Virus record (IMG/VR): IMGVR_UViG_3300027971_000065
Coordinates: 1-51,403 of that record
Origin: a virus
Direction: 5' to 3' (one strand)
DNA length: 51,403 nt
Part shown: piece after piece, positions 39,801 to 45,496 of the stretch
Numbering within the stretch: the stretch's first letter is position 1
Layout: every line of letters starts with the position of its first letter
Position numbers and translations under genes: made by a program
Notes under the pieces: model-generated
Seen by the model: the letters and a program-made list of their open reading frames with translations, nothing else
What the model was told of the DNA's origin: nothing
Databases searched by the model: none

Positions 39801-42800
39801 AATAATCTTGGTGTTGTTGCTGCTGATCAAACCGCATTAACTGGTACTGCACGAGTTGGACTAGCAGCAGCAGGATATGGCGGTGATAAAGCTATATTTG
39901 GATTTGGGTTGACTAGCACTGCTGTTTCAATAACCAATCTAGTATCTAATACCGGTGTTGTTGCTACAGATACCATCGGAGTAGGTACTCCTAGATATTA
40001 TCTAGCAGCAGCAGGATATGGCGGTGATAAAGCTATATTTGGATTTGGCCAAGACGGTAGTCCTATTAACATAACCAATCTAGTATCTAATACCGGTGTT
40101 GTTGCTGCTGATCAAACTGCATTAACTGGTACTGCAAGAGTTAATTTAGCAGCAGCAGGATATGGTGGTGTGATCACACCACCCACAACGACTACAACAA
40201 CTGCGGCACCAACTACTACGACGACAACAGCAGCACCAAATCCAAGTAATATTATAGTTGTAACAAGTACTACTGGATTTAACTTAAACGATCCAGTAGT
40301 ATTTACAGGTAATGTAGGTGGAGGATTAATATTAGGTAAAGTATACTATATACTTACAGTAACACCTAATTTGACAGTAAGCTTAAAACCGGGTGATCCT
40401 TCAACTATAGTAACAGTATCAACAGCCCCATTTCTGAATTTTACAATGGCTAAGCTAGGTGATTTTGCGTTCTTGCCCGAGCCAATACCATTCAATCAAA
40501 GCATAGTTAAATTTAATAATCAAGTTTACGCTTGTGTAGTGAGTAATAATGATGCTGAATTTGTTTTAGGTAAGTGGGCATTACTTAATTCAGATGACCG
40601 TAGGTTAAATGCACTAGACAGAATCATAGGCTATTATGCTCCTACTGTTAATATGCCAGGAGCAATAACTAAGTTAGGGCAAACCTTATCATATGATATA
40701 ATCACATATGATAGCTATCCGTATAATGAATTTATGTCATTGAATATAGATTTGTCACAATTATTAACTGGGACAACTTATCCAAATAGCACTTACTTAG
40801 GTAATAATTTTAATCCTGATTTAGATTTTGTATTAGATACTGAATTAAGCAGCCCTTCATTTACTAGTACTGAATCAACAGTGTATGACGTAGAAGGAAC
40901 TCCGTTTACATATGGATATGCTCCTGAAGAATTAGTAGCAGGACTAGTCACAGATAATTTAACATTTGTGGCTTCAACTAGGCCAGGCGTAGATTGGCCT
41001 GTTACTGAATATCAAAATAATGGATTTAATGTATTAAGCGTAGAAATACCGCAAAGTTCTCCTACACAAACTGTATATAGTTTTGCTAATTTAGTTCAAG
41101 TTCCAGCCCAACTTAAAGTATTTGCAATAAACCCTACTACAATGGTAAGTGTATCTAAATATGTTGTTCAAGATTATACGGTTAATTGGGTTAATAGCAC
41201 CGTTACATTAAACAGTCCTCTATCATCAGGTAATATACTAAGAATTGATATATATGAAACTGGCAATGGATATCAATTAGATAGGTCTAACACTGTCTTT
41301 ACACCGTTACGTGACAATGACGTAACAGGGTTACAAGAAATATATTTAGATTCTAAATACGCAGGTACTATTAACGATGGTAATGGTCTAGTAGTTCCAT
41401 ACACCCAATCTCAAATGGTAGAAGTGATTGCTACCGAAAGTGATGTAAATCTTATATATTGTGCAGATGTTGCTCAATTTATTCTGAATAATCCTATCAT
41501 GTTCCAAGGGAATGTATTCGGTAATATACAAGCAAATACGACTTACTATGTAAAAACTATTAATTTAGCCACACTATCTATAACTGTTTCTTTATATTAT
41601 GATATAATTAATGGTGTTGCAGGGCCAGAATTTGTAGTATCAACTGCAACTGGATCAATGGAAGCAGTAATAAACGTGGGCTCTGATGAGCTTTATACTC
41701 CACCTTTAGTAATGGTAAATGGAAATGAACTAACGTTAGGAGCATATGGTCAAGTTACTCAACTTAATGGCGACCCCATATTAGCAGGTAACTTTATTGT
41801 TGGTAAAACTTATATTATTGTATCGGTTGGTACTACTAACTTTGTTGCATCAGGTGCTGCTTCTAATCTAGTTGGTATACCTTTCGTAGCAACTAATGCA
41901 GGGTCAGGTACTGGGACTGTAGCTAAGTATACTATAACTTGCAACAATACTGGTACATTAAATATTAATGATACTATATTATTTTCTAATGAAATATTTG
42001 GTTCAGTGATTCAACCATTGACAACATATTATGTTAAAACAATTTGGGATGCTAATGAGTTTACAATTGCCGCAACTCTCGGTGGAGCAGCTATTGTGTT
42101 AACTTCTGCTACTGGGTTAGCAACATTTGTTACTAATGAATATACAGTTGGTAGAGTTGATGATAGTAATCTAGCTAAACTAGTATTTGCTAACCAATAT
42201 GATACTGCTACAGATTATATTTCGTACACTGTGTTAGGAGAAACAGCTCCAACTCAGTATGGATACAGTATACCTGAAACTCAGTTGCTAACAGGAACTG
42301 GTTCTGCTTCTACTTTTAGTTTAACTAATTATGTTGGTGAAGATAATGTTACTAATGCAATTGTAGAAATCAATGGAATAAGACAGACTAGTAGTTCATA
42401 TACTATTAATCCTAGCACCAATCAGATTATATTTACTTCTTCTCCTACAGGAGGAAGTACAATTGCAGTTACCACATACAACTTAACAGATAATCAGTAT
42501 TTGCATACCCAATATGGTATTACAAACACTTCTACCAATGTAGTAACTGCTATTTCAAATATTAATAGAAATATTACTAATAGTATCTTTACTACTTCAA
42601 GTGCTACCCAAGCAGGGACTAATTATATAACGTGTTTATCTACTACAGGGTTTGCAATAGGTGCTACAGTTTTCTTTACAGGAACCGGTAGTTATGGTAA
42701 TCTTAGCGTATCAGGTGTCGTTTATTTTGTTGACGCTATAATAAGCCCAACTCAATTTACAATTAAAGATCAATTTGGGACAATTATATCATTAACTACT

Positions 42801-43586
42801 GCAAGTAGTTTCTCATTAGGTACCTACGTAGGTGGTCAACCAGCGGTGCGTGTTACAACCAGTACCAATCACGGATTTGCTAACAATAATATTATTAGAA
42901 TTGCCGATACTTTAGGTAGCGTTGGCCTTAATAATGAATTATTCTATGCAAGAGTTATTAGTAACACGGTATTTGATTTATATACTAACCCGTATAATTT
43001 TTCAGTAGGCGCAACTAATTATCCAGTAACTGCAACTCAGGCGTATATCAGTGGAGGTTATACTTGGATTAATGGAACATTTATTTTAACTACTACCCTA
43101 GCTAGTGCAACATCTGCCTCAACTAATATTATCACTGTAGCATCTACAAGTGATTTGATTGTAGATACTCCGGTATTATTCAGACAAGCAGGAATACCAA
43201 TTGGGGATATTTCTAATGGTGGTATGGTAATTGGCGCTATATACTATGTAAAACAAATTGTAAGTCCAACTGAATTTACTGTATCTGCTTCGTTAGGTGG
43301 TGATGTATTTGGGTTGACTACTAGCGCAGTTACAATTAATGTAACTGAATTCCAACAAATTGACGTTGACAGACTTTGGGTAACAGTAGATGGATATAGA
43401 ATAGCATCTTCAGCTTTATATTTGAATCCAGGAAATGAACTAAGTATTCTTACTACAGTTGCAGCAAATCAAGAAGTGATAATTACTAATATGATACCGA
43501 ATTCTACTCCTAATAAATTGAAGTATTTGTTAAATGTAAATCAGGTAAATTACGGATCTGTTTATAGAGGCACTACACAATCATGA
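24804..43586 (+). CDS. Giant gp7-type baseplate/adhesion protein, 6260 residues
   Basis: The first 130 residues (TLDFLPEIFQTPTNAQFLAA, VERIQGYIGTRVGYG, YQLDPGVVFRK, RLFNSEFYSWDSF, NFHQYYWLPEGLP) are the start of large wedge/structural proteins that follow gp6 in marine T4-like phages, where T4 has gp7 (1032 residues). Along the chain come a cupredoxin-like segment (about 155-260), a Trp/Tyr-rich conserved region (about 1290-1500), and an FG-GAP-like propeller region (about 2350-3110: FGTTISHAGDLY, FGYSISTDYYG, FGLASANN, FGTTIKFNEQN). Many modules of the kind VFGNIVAGEYYYV...FTIS occur, along with three IVGKTYT cassettes, two Trp cassettes and six Kelch-like repeats (4833-5120). It ends like the C-terminus of the same family (VDRLWVTVDGYRI, LSILTTVAANQEVIITNM). 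No transmembrane segment or protease is evident. It overlaps the next gene by ATGA. Confidence 0.75.
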   Translation: MATKIRTLDFLPEIFQTPTNAQFLAATLDQLVAQPSVERIQGYIGTRVGYGINAKDYYVTEPTKVRTDYQLDPGVVFRKTDQDVAQDFISYPGILDALKLEGGITNNNNRLFNSEFYSWDSFTNLDTNVNFHQYYWLPEGLPPVVVTSAIAYSSEQYYVIDGANSYEIATEPAGTSLGNPTLTLLRGGTYTFTVDQPTQFWIQGQPGITGYSITQPNVQTRDVLGVVNNGATTGVVTFTVPAKNAQDEYNLPGNNTVSVVSILPFSQVNGSYLNTLNDIDGVTSLNGLTVMFYNTGDPNEMAYGQLVSAQFFTITYIGSTSNPQLQLTPATSIPTNQKITAQYGTDYSGRQFFRNTATIITLIPYLSAELDTLYYQDGTSSDKVGMIRLIDSNTTDTINVVTEILGKTTYTSSNGVTFTNGLKVQFQGNIVPEAYTVEDFYVEGVGTAIELIPVSSLIVPESFSTSVYLPYDSTPWDIGGWSGIPYIPTDPDYITIARNALSKNAWSRSNRWFHIDVIRATAEYNNDPTILLYASQYNKAKRPIIEFYPNLRLFDSGTEGKAPLNFIDFRTTDPLLLVSGEENYYPDVQVYTDYTATIATTTYTSSRTATSTNGTTDEITCSSTSGFRVNDLVRFTISSGAVFGNIVAGEYYYVSEVVSSTKFTISETKGGGVFDLSTGTGTMQFYWTPQSTVITIDGADVTGTFKVGQYITDSTNLLPPETQISSVSGTTTLTLEVVWDTISYSFFTGTTTASLIAVPDPVNNYSLFNGARVVFAAATDPAVRTKIYIARYSVISGTTPVLTLSEAPNGEILVGDQAVVINGYNYAGKSVWYDGLEWLQAQQKNTVNQPPLFDVFDENGISFGDKAVYVGSSFIGSKLFAYGIGTGTKDQVLGFPIRYSTVANIGDISFDVSINTDTFDYVSNFQPITQNVNTGYVYNYETRSLYNRELGWQTAVSPSIQYQVFEFDYNITDPQVFFTCDVAVNNTSATNWPVIKVLINNVLLPSTDYEYTVNNNSTVVHILVDILVDTVVQILLFSNQVSTTAYYSIPINLSNNPLNANLEIANVGDIKNQYQTIFYNNPNTTGQVFGSNNYRDLGNLVPWGDRIIQNSASLVLPGAFLRKPNQNIFNALMFNSREYIKFKTLLVDTVNNTDYTQRFNPSTILDDALTQINQVKIQSQPFFWSDMIPSKSPYIINSYTYTTPSIAPTYPLSQVYNFSTANYSGVLVYLSTTISNVTITKQLVTNQDYIISTTTPSLTIISSLQNGAVITIKEYNQTYGSYIPNTPTKLGLYPAFIPEVVLDSDYAQPTYFIKGHDGSYNKLYGTYNTNLGVLVDFRDQALLEFELRVYNNLKLSTSVPISQYDIIPGFFRETAFTNGEILEIYSKMFLNWVGQNRIDYKKQLYNKNDQFTFNYYQSGNKINQEPIYQGYWRGVYQWYYDTTTPNLTPWQMLGFQEQPSWWETRYGPAPYTSNNLILWNDLAAGIDWNDGNPVVLEQFVRPQLLQVIPVNSAGELLSPFDAIVGNYTASTFQHDWKVGDEGPAELSYRRSSSWPFDLMRIYALTEPTQFFNLCADLDNYKFNTEFNQYLVNNRSHLVPANIQVYGTGTPKTSYMNWVVDYEKQLGVDATQNIIDLLNNLDVRLVYRVAGFTDKNLINFYIEKATPNSTNASLLIPDASYQVLLYDNQPFDRIIYSSVIVQITSEGYLVFGNSQTQAYFTTLKPKFTGINEVVNVETLTVKLATDYYDEEVIVPYGTLFYTVQEVAQFLTSYGAYLRAHGMVFDEIQSGIEVSWNQMVSEFLYWVQLGWENGSLETINPAAGYLKINRDGYIVQPLTIRQENFILNQNLYPIQATDLNVLRDGTLFLARPVNNGDSLAYGQFNIGNLEDGIVFNNVTLFDDVIYDLVTGSRQLRIYVRGSKTAAWDGTLTASGFILNQDNILQWNKDITYTKGSIVLYKNKYWVALRIVQPSATFNEQNWRKTEYDQIQKGLLPNSSTRSYESTLYYDSNKANIEEDADLLSFSLIGYRPRDYLTTVDLTEITQINVYKNLIKNKGTLNAASAFKGATLPQGGIDYDIYENWAIKAGEFGGVLNTNFVEFKISESLMTGNPSIVALTNGAPTVGAEQEIPLYSLFNYGRSINDPDILAVTPINQPSTLYPDAGYVNYNDVRMSSYFYANLPTAVNQNGTVIPLSDFYVREYVWLASYLGTWQVYTPASIGPITQALNNLNGTVTITFANQHNLSQYNIFAIINLNAAINGYYIATQIVDPFRVIINLNLDPNIRLATGLGVGLSFQTQRVATPADINNLNLLNAEFIKNTVWVDTYSTGDWAVLRKSINYQYEQEFNKLNSSTYGSAVATGTKLGYLVGDSGVGEVYRYTYNEVLQTYQLVQTITGNRSFGTTISHAGDLYVISEPTTNYSFSVDPTYWAWDISAEGGTHSFTVTPSTWTWNTSVASGPITTPTLTPTLTSTLTSTLTSTTNSTPAVYLYILENNVLSDDLILYQNPITGPANTTSWGAATAISGDKNWLYISDYDNNSVYVYRRNNFSTPAGFFIVGKTYTITDLGTTDFTLVGATNNIVGLSFIATGVGSGTGSATNTTYRYITVIDGNELSLTTVGDNFGYSISTDYYGQTVTIGAPNQTVNSITNAGAAYLFSRSVQNVEVQVNTTPGLPQVFRLGWNHVTARTAVFQTSSSNNTITCAASTRRFNVNDPVIFYGTVYPNSNISFNQIYYIHSIVNDTTFRIKVSKEQLNPYQLTNSNGNGMIASVQTVPIYVSLNGTIVADNQYGIAGSSLYYVGTLTAGDIINISGNKFTYFQQLTNPNNYTIGSQFGLASANNLQSTEILVSAPFQINNQVEEGGIFRYTNGGTSYGQIFGTAICNVTATIPILLNGYLVLIPEGNATVAANAINSNKVTNITATTSGSNNEYLVISLINQDLAIPNASLSLTVFDINTLTELGITVYTKTQTVSCPHLGERNQFGTTIKFNEQNSFVASAPVGSRYSSTTFDFTDDENFTNDTVFDNNATQWVDIFVNAGAVYMFDYLSVYNENINNTGDYVLAQNANARNIDYGKQPYYGTALDFNNYSVIVGAPLFRPDYVNGQVVTFLNTSGEKDWSLYRSSSPIVDINRIQNSQLFSALTNETLINLDYIDPLQGKLLGAVSENIDYVSNVDPANYNNQNNLKWGVTNVGQLWFDTSNVRFVNYHQNDLVYNSQYWGTVFPGSDVAVYSWISSIDLPINYQGPGTPYDVTLYCTQFDLNANNVLAPVYFYWVRNTNIIFTKLGNTLSDSIIETYIRSPKNSGISYFAPLLPNTFGLYNSGDYINVNDSVFHIGYSTGTNDDVGHTSYDLIRADYADDFLSGLPRYGANVEPQYLYRRFLASMSGVDDSGQVVPDPFLPIAVRSGVQVRPRQSFFLFRLLAVKNYLTYANEILAQFPIIELSPQATFLYKSGPFYNTADYWEYVNWWATGYDNNTKASVQVPLYSDLSTLSVAFGTIAEVTTNGNGNSETYIYTVDGVWVRIGLTNGTIAFKSSLWDYAGANTGFGGNYFDTTPYDQYPSTETYYILRALNEQIYIDDFAIYRNKSLILIFEYIVAETSETQNYLPWLNKTSLVDVTHTLRELKPYEVFSSDNQDFLYGYLNEVKPYHVVFKEFLFKYTKTEPYLMNVTDFDLPAQYVASDAQFISPELVYSNPSSDSQFLPENPIWNQQEYTQWYQNYGLSITGHPDFNIATLESYISINTTEIAVSNINGFPVAGTVKIGTELISYETVNRETYTLGGLSRGLNGTPINNHLPGELIYTDLPPVLVVYGSHSYTEPPRVTAYIDTSIYPAPRVPAVFAAVMNVDSVLEIEVINPGSGYAVLPTIVVDPAETYTFGSGSVNVILNTITFEAPNLVTGDQVQYEVGVATTAIGPLVDGEWYYVNVLSSTPVTTIALYTSYDDAINDNFRINFNSTGTGSSQSLNLGARAFAITNSTPVRENIITMRFDRTSYEPQVVEWLPEQFYGASYAGNYNQISSSAIQLESTSPPIGSVLASGQGIGLEIDQVENQVIYSWSGFPRRVTNTYSGSNTIRLNPYDGGVGEPTASGSTIGFYVGMPIKIDGASIGGIITDVTYYVQSIVSDVLFTISQTESGSVYPLTTATAAADTVTLYTAQVINQAILTVNYPGILEVTSIEDSNIITVPLNPTGTGGTNGFYVNMPIFFTGDVFGNIIANEVYYVHTICSSQTFTISTQTDPVVYTLANTVATGNLVTLTNQTMDLAVNDTIIFTNFVFTSGNFIVGQTYTIVSLGTTDYTLIGAPFNAIGITFTATGVGTGTGTASSTVFGNIVSGQLYYVAGVSGANSFSVKEQINSSVFTLINSQGTGLVTAQADAVDLAVSTGTMTVNCNLPISPGQITGQQFSMYTTSGQYPNISGSVSNLITRTLPATLAGSNRIPMTYTSGGATNIYVNMPLKFARAIGGLSAGPTVYYVKEVGTTTFPVTNTNAPSTVGVVTGSIAGYVLTVTSVTSGLIVNGATITGTGVVAGTTIISQLSGLPNSTGTYQVSSSQTVSSTSITATISYLTIPSTYSTNVLYPGMPVVFDALSIGGVDLNTEYFVLSIISATRFSISLAPGGEAVIMSTGTGNYMRCTGQDYITVSATQGGSVIPLIGSTTSSNSFTFTQYPILSPVFDVSWILGGYNVVITNPGLGYAVSNTITIPGTLIGGTTNNNLTITVNKLQEYAPNQSYGAVADVITAGVVPTQATKYFLKAVAPNQLAVYSNSQLTVPVSGINFPYYGTTQTTVTGTIGTSVFSVDPTTWTWNVLAQGGTYSFTAAPSSWTWNISAPSGSGKAIFGFGVAGSITNVTNLVNEAGVVAIDTLSVGTARYGLAAAGYGGDKAIFGFGLTSSAVSITNLVSNTGVVAADQTALTGTPRYYLAAAGYGTDKAIFGFGATDIAAISITNLVSNTGVVAVDQTALTGTARRNLAAAGYGTDKAIFGFGFTGTIGGVVSTTNLVNNLGVVAADQTALTGTARVGLAAAGYGGDKAIFGFGLTSTAVSITNLVSNTGVVATDTIGVGTPRYYLAAAGYGGDKAIFGFGQDGSPINITNLVSNTGVVAADQTALTGTARVNLAAAGYGGVITPPTTTTTTAAPTTTTTTAAPNPSNIIVVTSTTGFNLNDPVVFTGNVGGGLILGKVYYILTVTPNLTVSLKPGDPSTIVTVSTAPFLNFTMAKLGDFAFLPEPIPFNQSIVKFNNQVYACVVSNNDAEFVLGKWALLNSDDRRLNALDRIIGYYAPTVNMPGAITKLGQTLSYDIITYDSYPYNEFMSLNIDLSQLLTGTTYPNSTYLGNNFNPDLDFVLDTELSSPSFTSTESTVYDVEGTPFTYGYAPEELVAGLVTDNLTFVASTRPGVDWPVTEYQNNGFNVLSVEIPQSSPTQTVYSFANLVQVPAQLKVFAINPTTMVSVSKYVVQDYTVNWVNSTVTLNSPLSSGNILRIDIYETGNGYQLDRSNTVFTPLRDNDVTGLQEIYLDSKYAGTINDGNGLVVPYTQSQMVEVIATESDVNLIYCADVAQFILNNPIMFQGNVFGNIQANTTYYVKTINLATLSITVSLYYDIINGVAGPEFVVSTATGSMEAVINVGSDELYTPPLVMVNGNELTLGAYGQVTQLNGDPILAGNFIVGKTYIIVSVGTTNFVASGAASNLVGIPFVATNAGSGTGTVAKYTITCNNTGTLNINDTILFSNEIFGSVIQPLTTYYVKTIWDANEFTIAATLGGAAIVLTSATGLATFVTNEYTVGRVDDSNLAKLVFANQYDTATDYISYTVLGETAPTQYGYSIPETQLLTGTGSASTFSLTNYVGEDNVTNAIVEINGIRQTSSSYTINPSTNQIIFTSSPTGGSTIAVTTYNLTDNQYLHTQYGITNTSTNVVTAISNINRNITNSIFTTSSATQAGTNYITCLSTTGFAIGATVFFTGTGSYGNLSVSGVVYFVDAIISPTQFTIKDQFGTIISLTTASSFSLGTYVGGQPAVRVTTSTNHGFANNNIIRIADTLGSVGLNNELFYARVISNTVFDLYTNPYNFSVGATNYPVTATQAYISGGYTWINGTFILTTTLASATSASTNIITVASTSDLIVDTPVLFRQAGIPIGDISNGGMVIGAIYYVKQIVSPTEFTVSASLGGDVFGLTTSAVTINVTEFQQIDVDRLWVTVDGYRIASSALYLNPGNELSILTTVAANQEVIITNMIPNSTPNKLKYLLNVNQVNYGSVYRGTTQS
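32063..32181 (+). repeat. Trp-rich cassette copy 1 inside the giant gene
   Basis: Two tandem half-units encode PTYWAWDISAEGG and PSTWTWNTSVASG. A closely similar DNA segment lies at 39184-39300 in the same gene. Copy 1 interrupts an FG-GAP-like propeller region, which suggests insertion of a mobile domain-sized cassette. Confidence 0.7.
32188..32248 (+). repeat. 12-bp tandem repeat (TLTP/TLTS)
   Basis: About five copies of a unit like ACTTTAACCTCT encode TLTPTLTSTLTSTLTST, directly after the first Trp-rich cassette. The unit is in frame and likely to change length by slippage. Confidence 0.75.
32463..32600 (+). repeat. IVGKTYT-type cassette copy 1
   Basis: Encodes IVGKTYTITDLGTTDFTLVG, then a GLSFIATGVGSGTGSA end. 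Two further copies lie in the same gene at about 37635-37765 and 41786-41925. This roughly 45-residue module recurs in phage structural proteins. Confidence 0.7.
37635..37765 (+). repeat. IVGKTYT-type cassette copy 2
   Basis: Encodes FIVGQTYTIVSLGTTDYTLI, then GITFTATGVGTGTGTA. It is inserted between a TNQTMDLAVNDTIIFTN strand and the VFGNIVSGQLYYV strand of one VFGN-type module, so the cassette splits another repeat unit. Confidence 0.7.
39184..39300 (+). repeat. Trp-rich cassette copy 2 before the Kelch-like array
   Basis: Encodes PTTWTWNVLAQGGTYSF and PSSWTWNISAPSG. It leads straight into the Kelch-like array. A degenerate half-copy (VAPTSWVV) precedes the Thr-rich linker and Kelch array of the next gene, near 44244-44270. 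Confidence 0.7.
39301..40170 (+). repeat. Six-unit Kelch-like repeat array (giant gene)
   Basis: Six units begin with KAIFGFG at about 39301, 39441, 39585, 39732, 39885 and 40026, a period of 140-153 bases (47-51 residues). Each runs KAIFGFG, a variable loop, TNLVSNTGVVA, a GTAR motif, LAAAGYGG. Six such strand-rich units would suit a six-bladed propeller. DNA between units is nearly identical outside the loops. Confidence 0.85.
40177..40243 (+). repeat. Short Thr-rich TTTTTTAAP linker in the giant gene
   Basis: Two units of TTTTTTAAP follow the Kelch-like array in frame, the shortest example of the linker found in four later genes. It is followed by a return to VFTGNVGGGLILGKVYYI-type modules. 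Confidence 0.85.
41786..41925 (+). repeat. IVGKTYT-type cassette copy 3
   Basis: Encodes FIVGKTYIIVSVGTTNFVAS, then GIPFVATNAGSGTGTV. It is the third copy in the giant gene and again sits beside a VFGN-type module. Confidence 0.7.
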
Positions 43587-45409
43587 GTCAAATTTTAGTT
43601 TCTCCATCTACAACTTGGCTAACTGAACCATTGATTATTACTGATGGTACAATTTATGTAAACTCTGTTAGTAATATCACTAATACTGTAATTCAAACAG
43701 TGACCGCACCAACAGCGGTTTTAGGAATAATGAGAATTGGTTTAGACGCAGACAAAAATTCAATTGTTAACATTGTTGTGTATAACAATACTACCAGTGC
43801 AGTAATTTCAAGTTCTAATTATTCTATAGTAATAGAAAACACAGCGCCAGTGCTAAAAATAACTACTGGAGCATGGATAACAACAGGAAATTCGTTAACT
43901 ATTACTACGATTGATGGTAATTTAATTTATATTAATGGAGAACAAATTAAATTTAGTTCAGTTAATACATCTACTAATACCTTAAGCGGATTGTTTCGTG
44001 GTCAAAATGGTACTTCGGCACAGGATTTAATCTTACAATATACTGAGGTTTGGGGGTTATTACCAGAAAACAAGATGAATAATGCGGGTTATGTAAAAAC
44101 ATGGAACTCTTATAATTATAATGCTGTAATTGGAGATCCATTACAAATTAGTTGTACCTCGGAAGCTCGCTTTTTAACTGGTAACAAATGTATAAACCCT
44201 TTTCCTATAATATCACCTATACCGTCGAGTGTAATTTATAGCATTGCTGTAGCACCAACTAGTTGGGTAGTTACGTTACTGAGAATAAATACTACAACTA
44301 CAACAACTACAGCAGCACCAACTTCAACTACTACTACAACATTAGCACCAACTTCAACTACAACAACTACAGCAGCACCAACCACGACAACAACAACGGT
44401 AGCACCAACCACGACAACAACAACATTAGCACCAACCACGACAACTACAACGGTAGCACCAACGACCACTACAACGACAGCCGCCCCACCGGCCGGCCCT
44501 ACAAACGCTATATTTGGATTTGGTACTCTCGACGACCTTAGTAGTTCTTCGTTTACCAATATAGTATCTAATACTGGTGTTGTTGCTGCTGATGTTACAA
44601 ATATTAGTGTTACTGGAAGATCAACTTTAGCAGCAGCAAGGTACGGTGGCGATAAAGCTATATTTGGATATGGTATTAGTGGCTTTGGTCCTGAGACTTT
44701 TTACTCATTAACTAACTTAGTAAATAATCTTGGTGTTGTTGCTACTAATACTACAGGTGTTGGTACTGCAAGAGCTAATTTGGCAGCAGCAGGATATGGC
44801 GGTGATAAAGCTATATTTGGATTTGGTAATACTGCTGATGGTAGCGCATCTCCTGTTTCGATTACCAATCTAGTATCTGATACTGGTGTTGTTGCTGCCG
44901 ATGTTACAAACGCTAGTGCTACTGTAAGGTCTTCTTTAGCAGCAGCCGGATATGGTTTTGATAAAGCTATATTTGGATTTGGTTCTGATGCACTTGCTAT
45001 TAATTTTTACTCATTAACTAACTTAGTAAATAATCTTGGTGTTGTTGCTACTGACACTACCGGTGTAGGTACTGCAAGAAACAATCTAGCAGGAGCAACA
45101 TATGACGGTGATAAAGCTATATTTGGATTTGGTCAGGCATCAGGAGGTTTTGTTTCGTTAACTAATCTAGTATCTAATGCTGGTGTTGTTGCTACTGACA
45201 CTACCGGTGTTGGTACTGCAAGGTCTTCACCGGGAGCATCAGGCTATGGCGGTGATAAAGCTATATTTGGATTTGGTCTTGATGGAATTACTTTCTCTGC
45301 TACTAATATAACTAACTTAGTATCTAATACAGGTGTTGTTGCTAATGACCAAGCCACATTAACTGGCACTGCAAGGTGGGAAGTAGCAGCAGCAGGATTT
45401 GGCACCTAA
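43583..45409 (+). CDS. Fibre-like adhesion protein with Thr-rich linker and six Kelch-like repeats
   Basis: The start codon overlaps the stop of the giant gene (ATGA), so translation is coupled. The 608 residues divide into a strand-rich N-terminal domain (1-225: TTWLTEPLIITDGTIYVN, GNLIYINGEQIKFSSVN, LSGLFRGQNGT, TWNSYNYNAVIGDPLQI), a Thr-rich linker (about 237-302) and a Kelch-like array of six units to the C-terminus. From memory, in related phages the N-terminal segment is the continuation of the giant structural protein, so this may be a split-off tail end that gained a propeller head. The likely role is surface or host binding at the distal baseplate or fibre. No catalytic motif is visible. 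It is the last gene before a late-type promoter. Confidence 0.65.
   Translation: MSQILVSPSTTWLTEPLIITDGTIYVNSVSNITNTVIQTVTAPTAVLGIMRIGLDADKNSIVNIVVYNNTTSAVISSSNYSIVIENTAPVLKITTGAWITTGNSLTITTIDGNLIYINGEQIKFSSVNTSTNTLSGLFRGQNGTSAQDLILQYTEVWGLLPENKMNNAGYVKTWNSYNYNAVIGDPLQISCTSEARFLTGNKCINPFPIISPIPSSVIYSIAVAPTSWVVTLLRINTTTTTTTAAPTSTTTTTLAPTSTTTTTAAPTTTTTTVAPTTTTTTLAPTTTTTTVAPTTTTTTAAPPAGPTNAIFGFGTLDDLSSSSFTNIVSNTGVVAADVTNISVTGRSTLAAARYGGDKAIFGYGISGFGPETFYSLTNLVNNLGVVATNTTGVGTARANLAAAGYGGDKAIFGFGNTADGSASPVSITNLVSDTGVVAADVTNASATVRSSLAAAGYGFDKAIFGFGSDALAINFYSLTNLVNNLGVVATDTTGVGTARNNLAGATYDGDKAIFGFGQASGGFVSLTNLVSNAGVVATDTTGVGTARSSPGASGYGGDKAIFGFGLDGITFSATNITNLVSNTGVVANDQATLTGTARWEVAAAGFGT
44291..44487 (+). 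repeat. Thr-rich TTTTTT(A/V/L)AP minisatellite linker
   Basis: About seven in-frame units of 24-30 bases encode stretches of six Thr followed by AAP, LAP or VAP, with two units starting TSTTTT. It separates the N-terminal domain from the Kelch-like array. The opposite strand reads as poly-Val frames that are not genes. Confidence 0.9.
44504..45406 (+). repeat. Six-unit Kelch-like repeat array (second gene)
   Basis: Units begin at about 44504, 44651, 44804, 44960, 45110 and 45254, a period of 144-156 bases. The unit plan (K)AIFGFG, TNLVSNTGVVA, GTAR, AAAGYGG is the same as in the giant gene. Long stretches of the DNA match that array, pointing to duplication or gene conversion. Confidence 0.85.
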
Positions 45410-45496
45410 CTATCTTTATTCACATTGAATCATTATTAAAATTTTACGATAGAGATAGTAGCTAATATTATTGAAAAAATAGATTGAATTAGTTAT

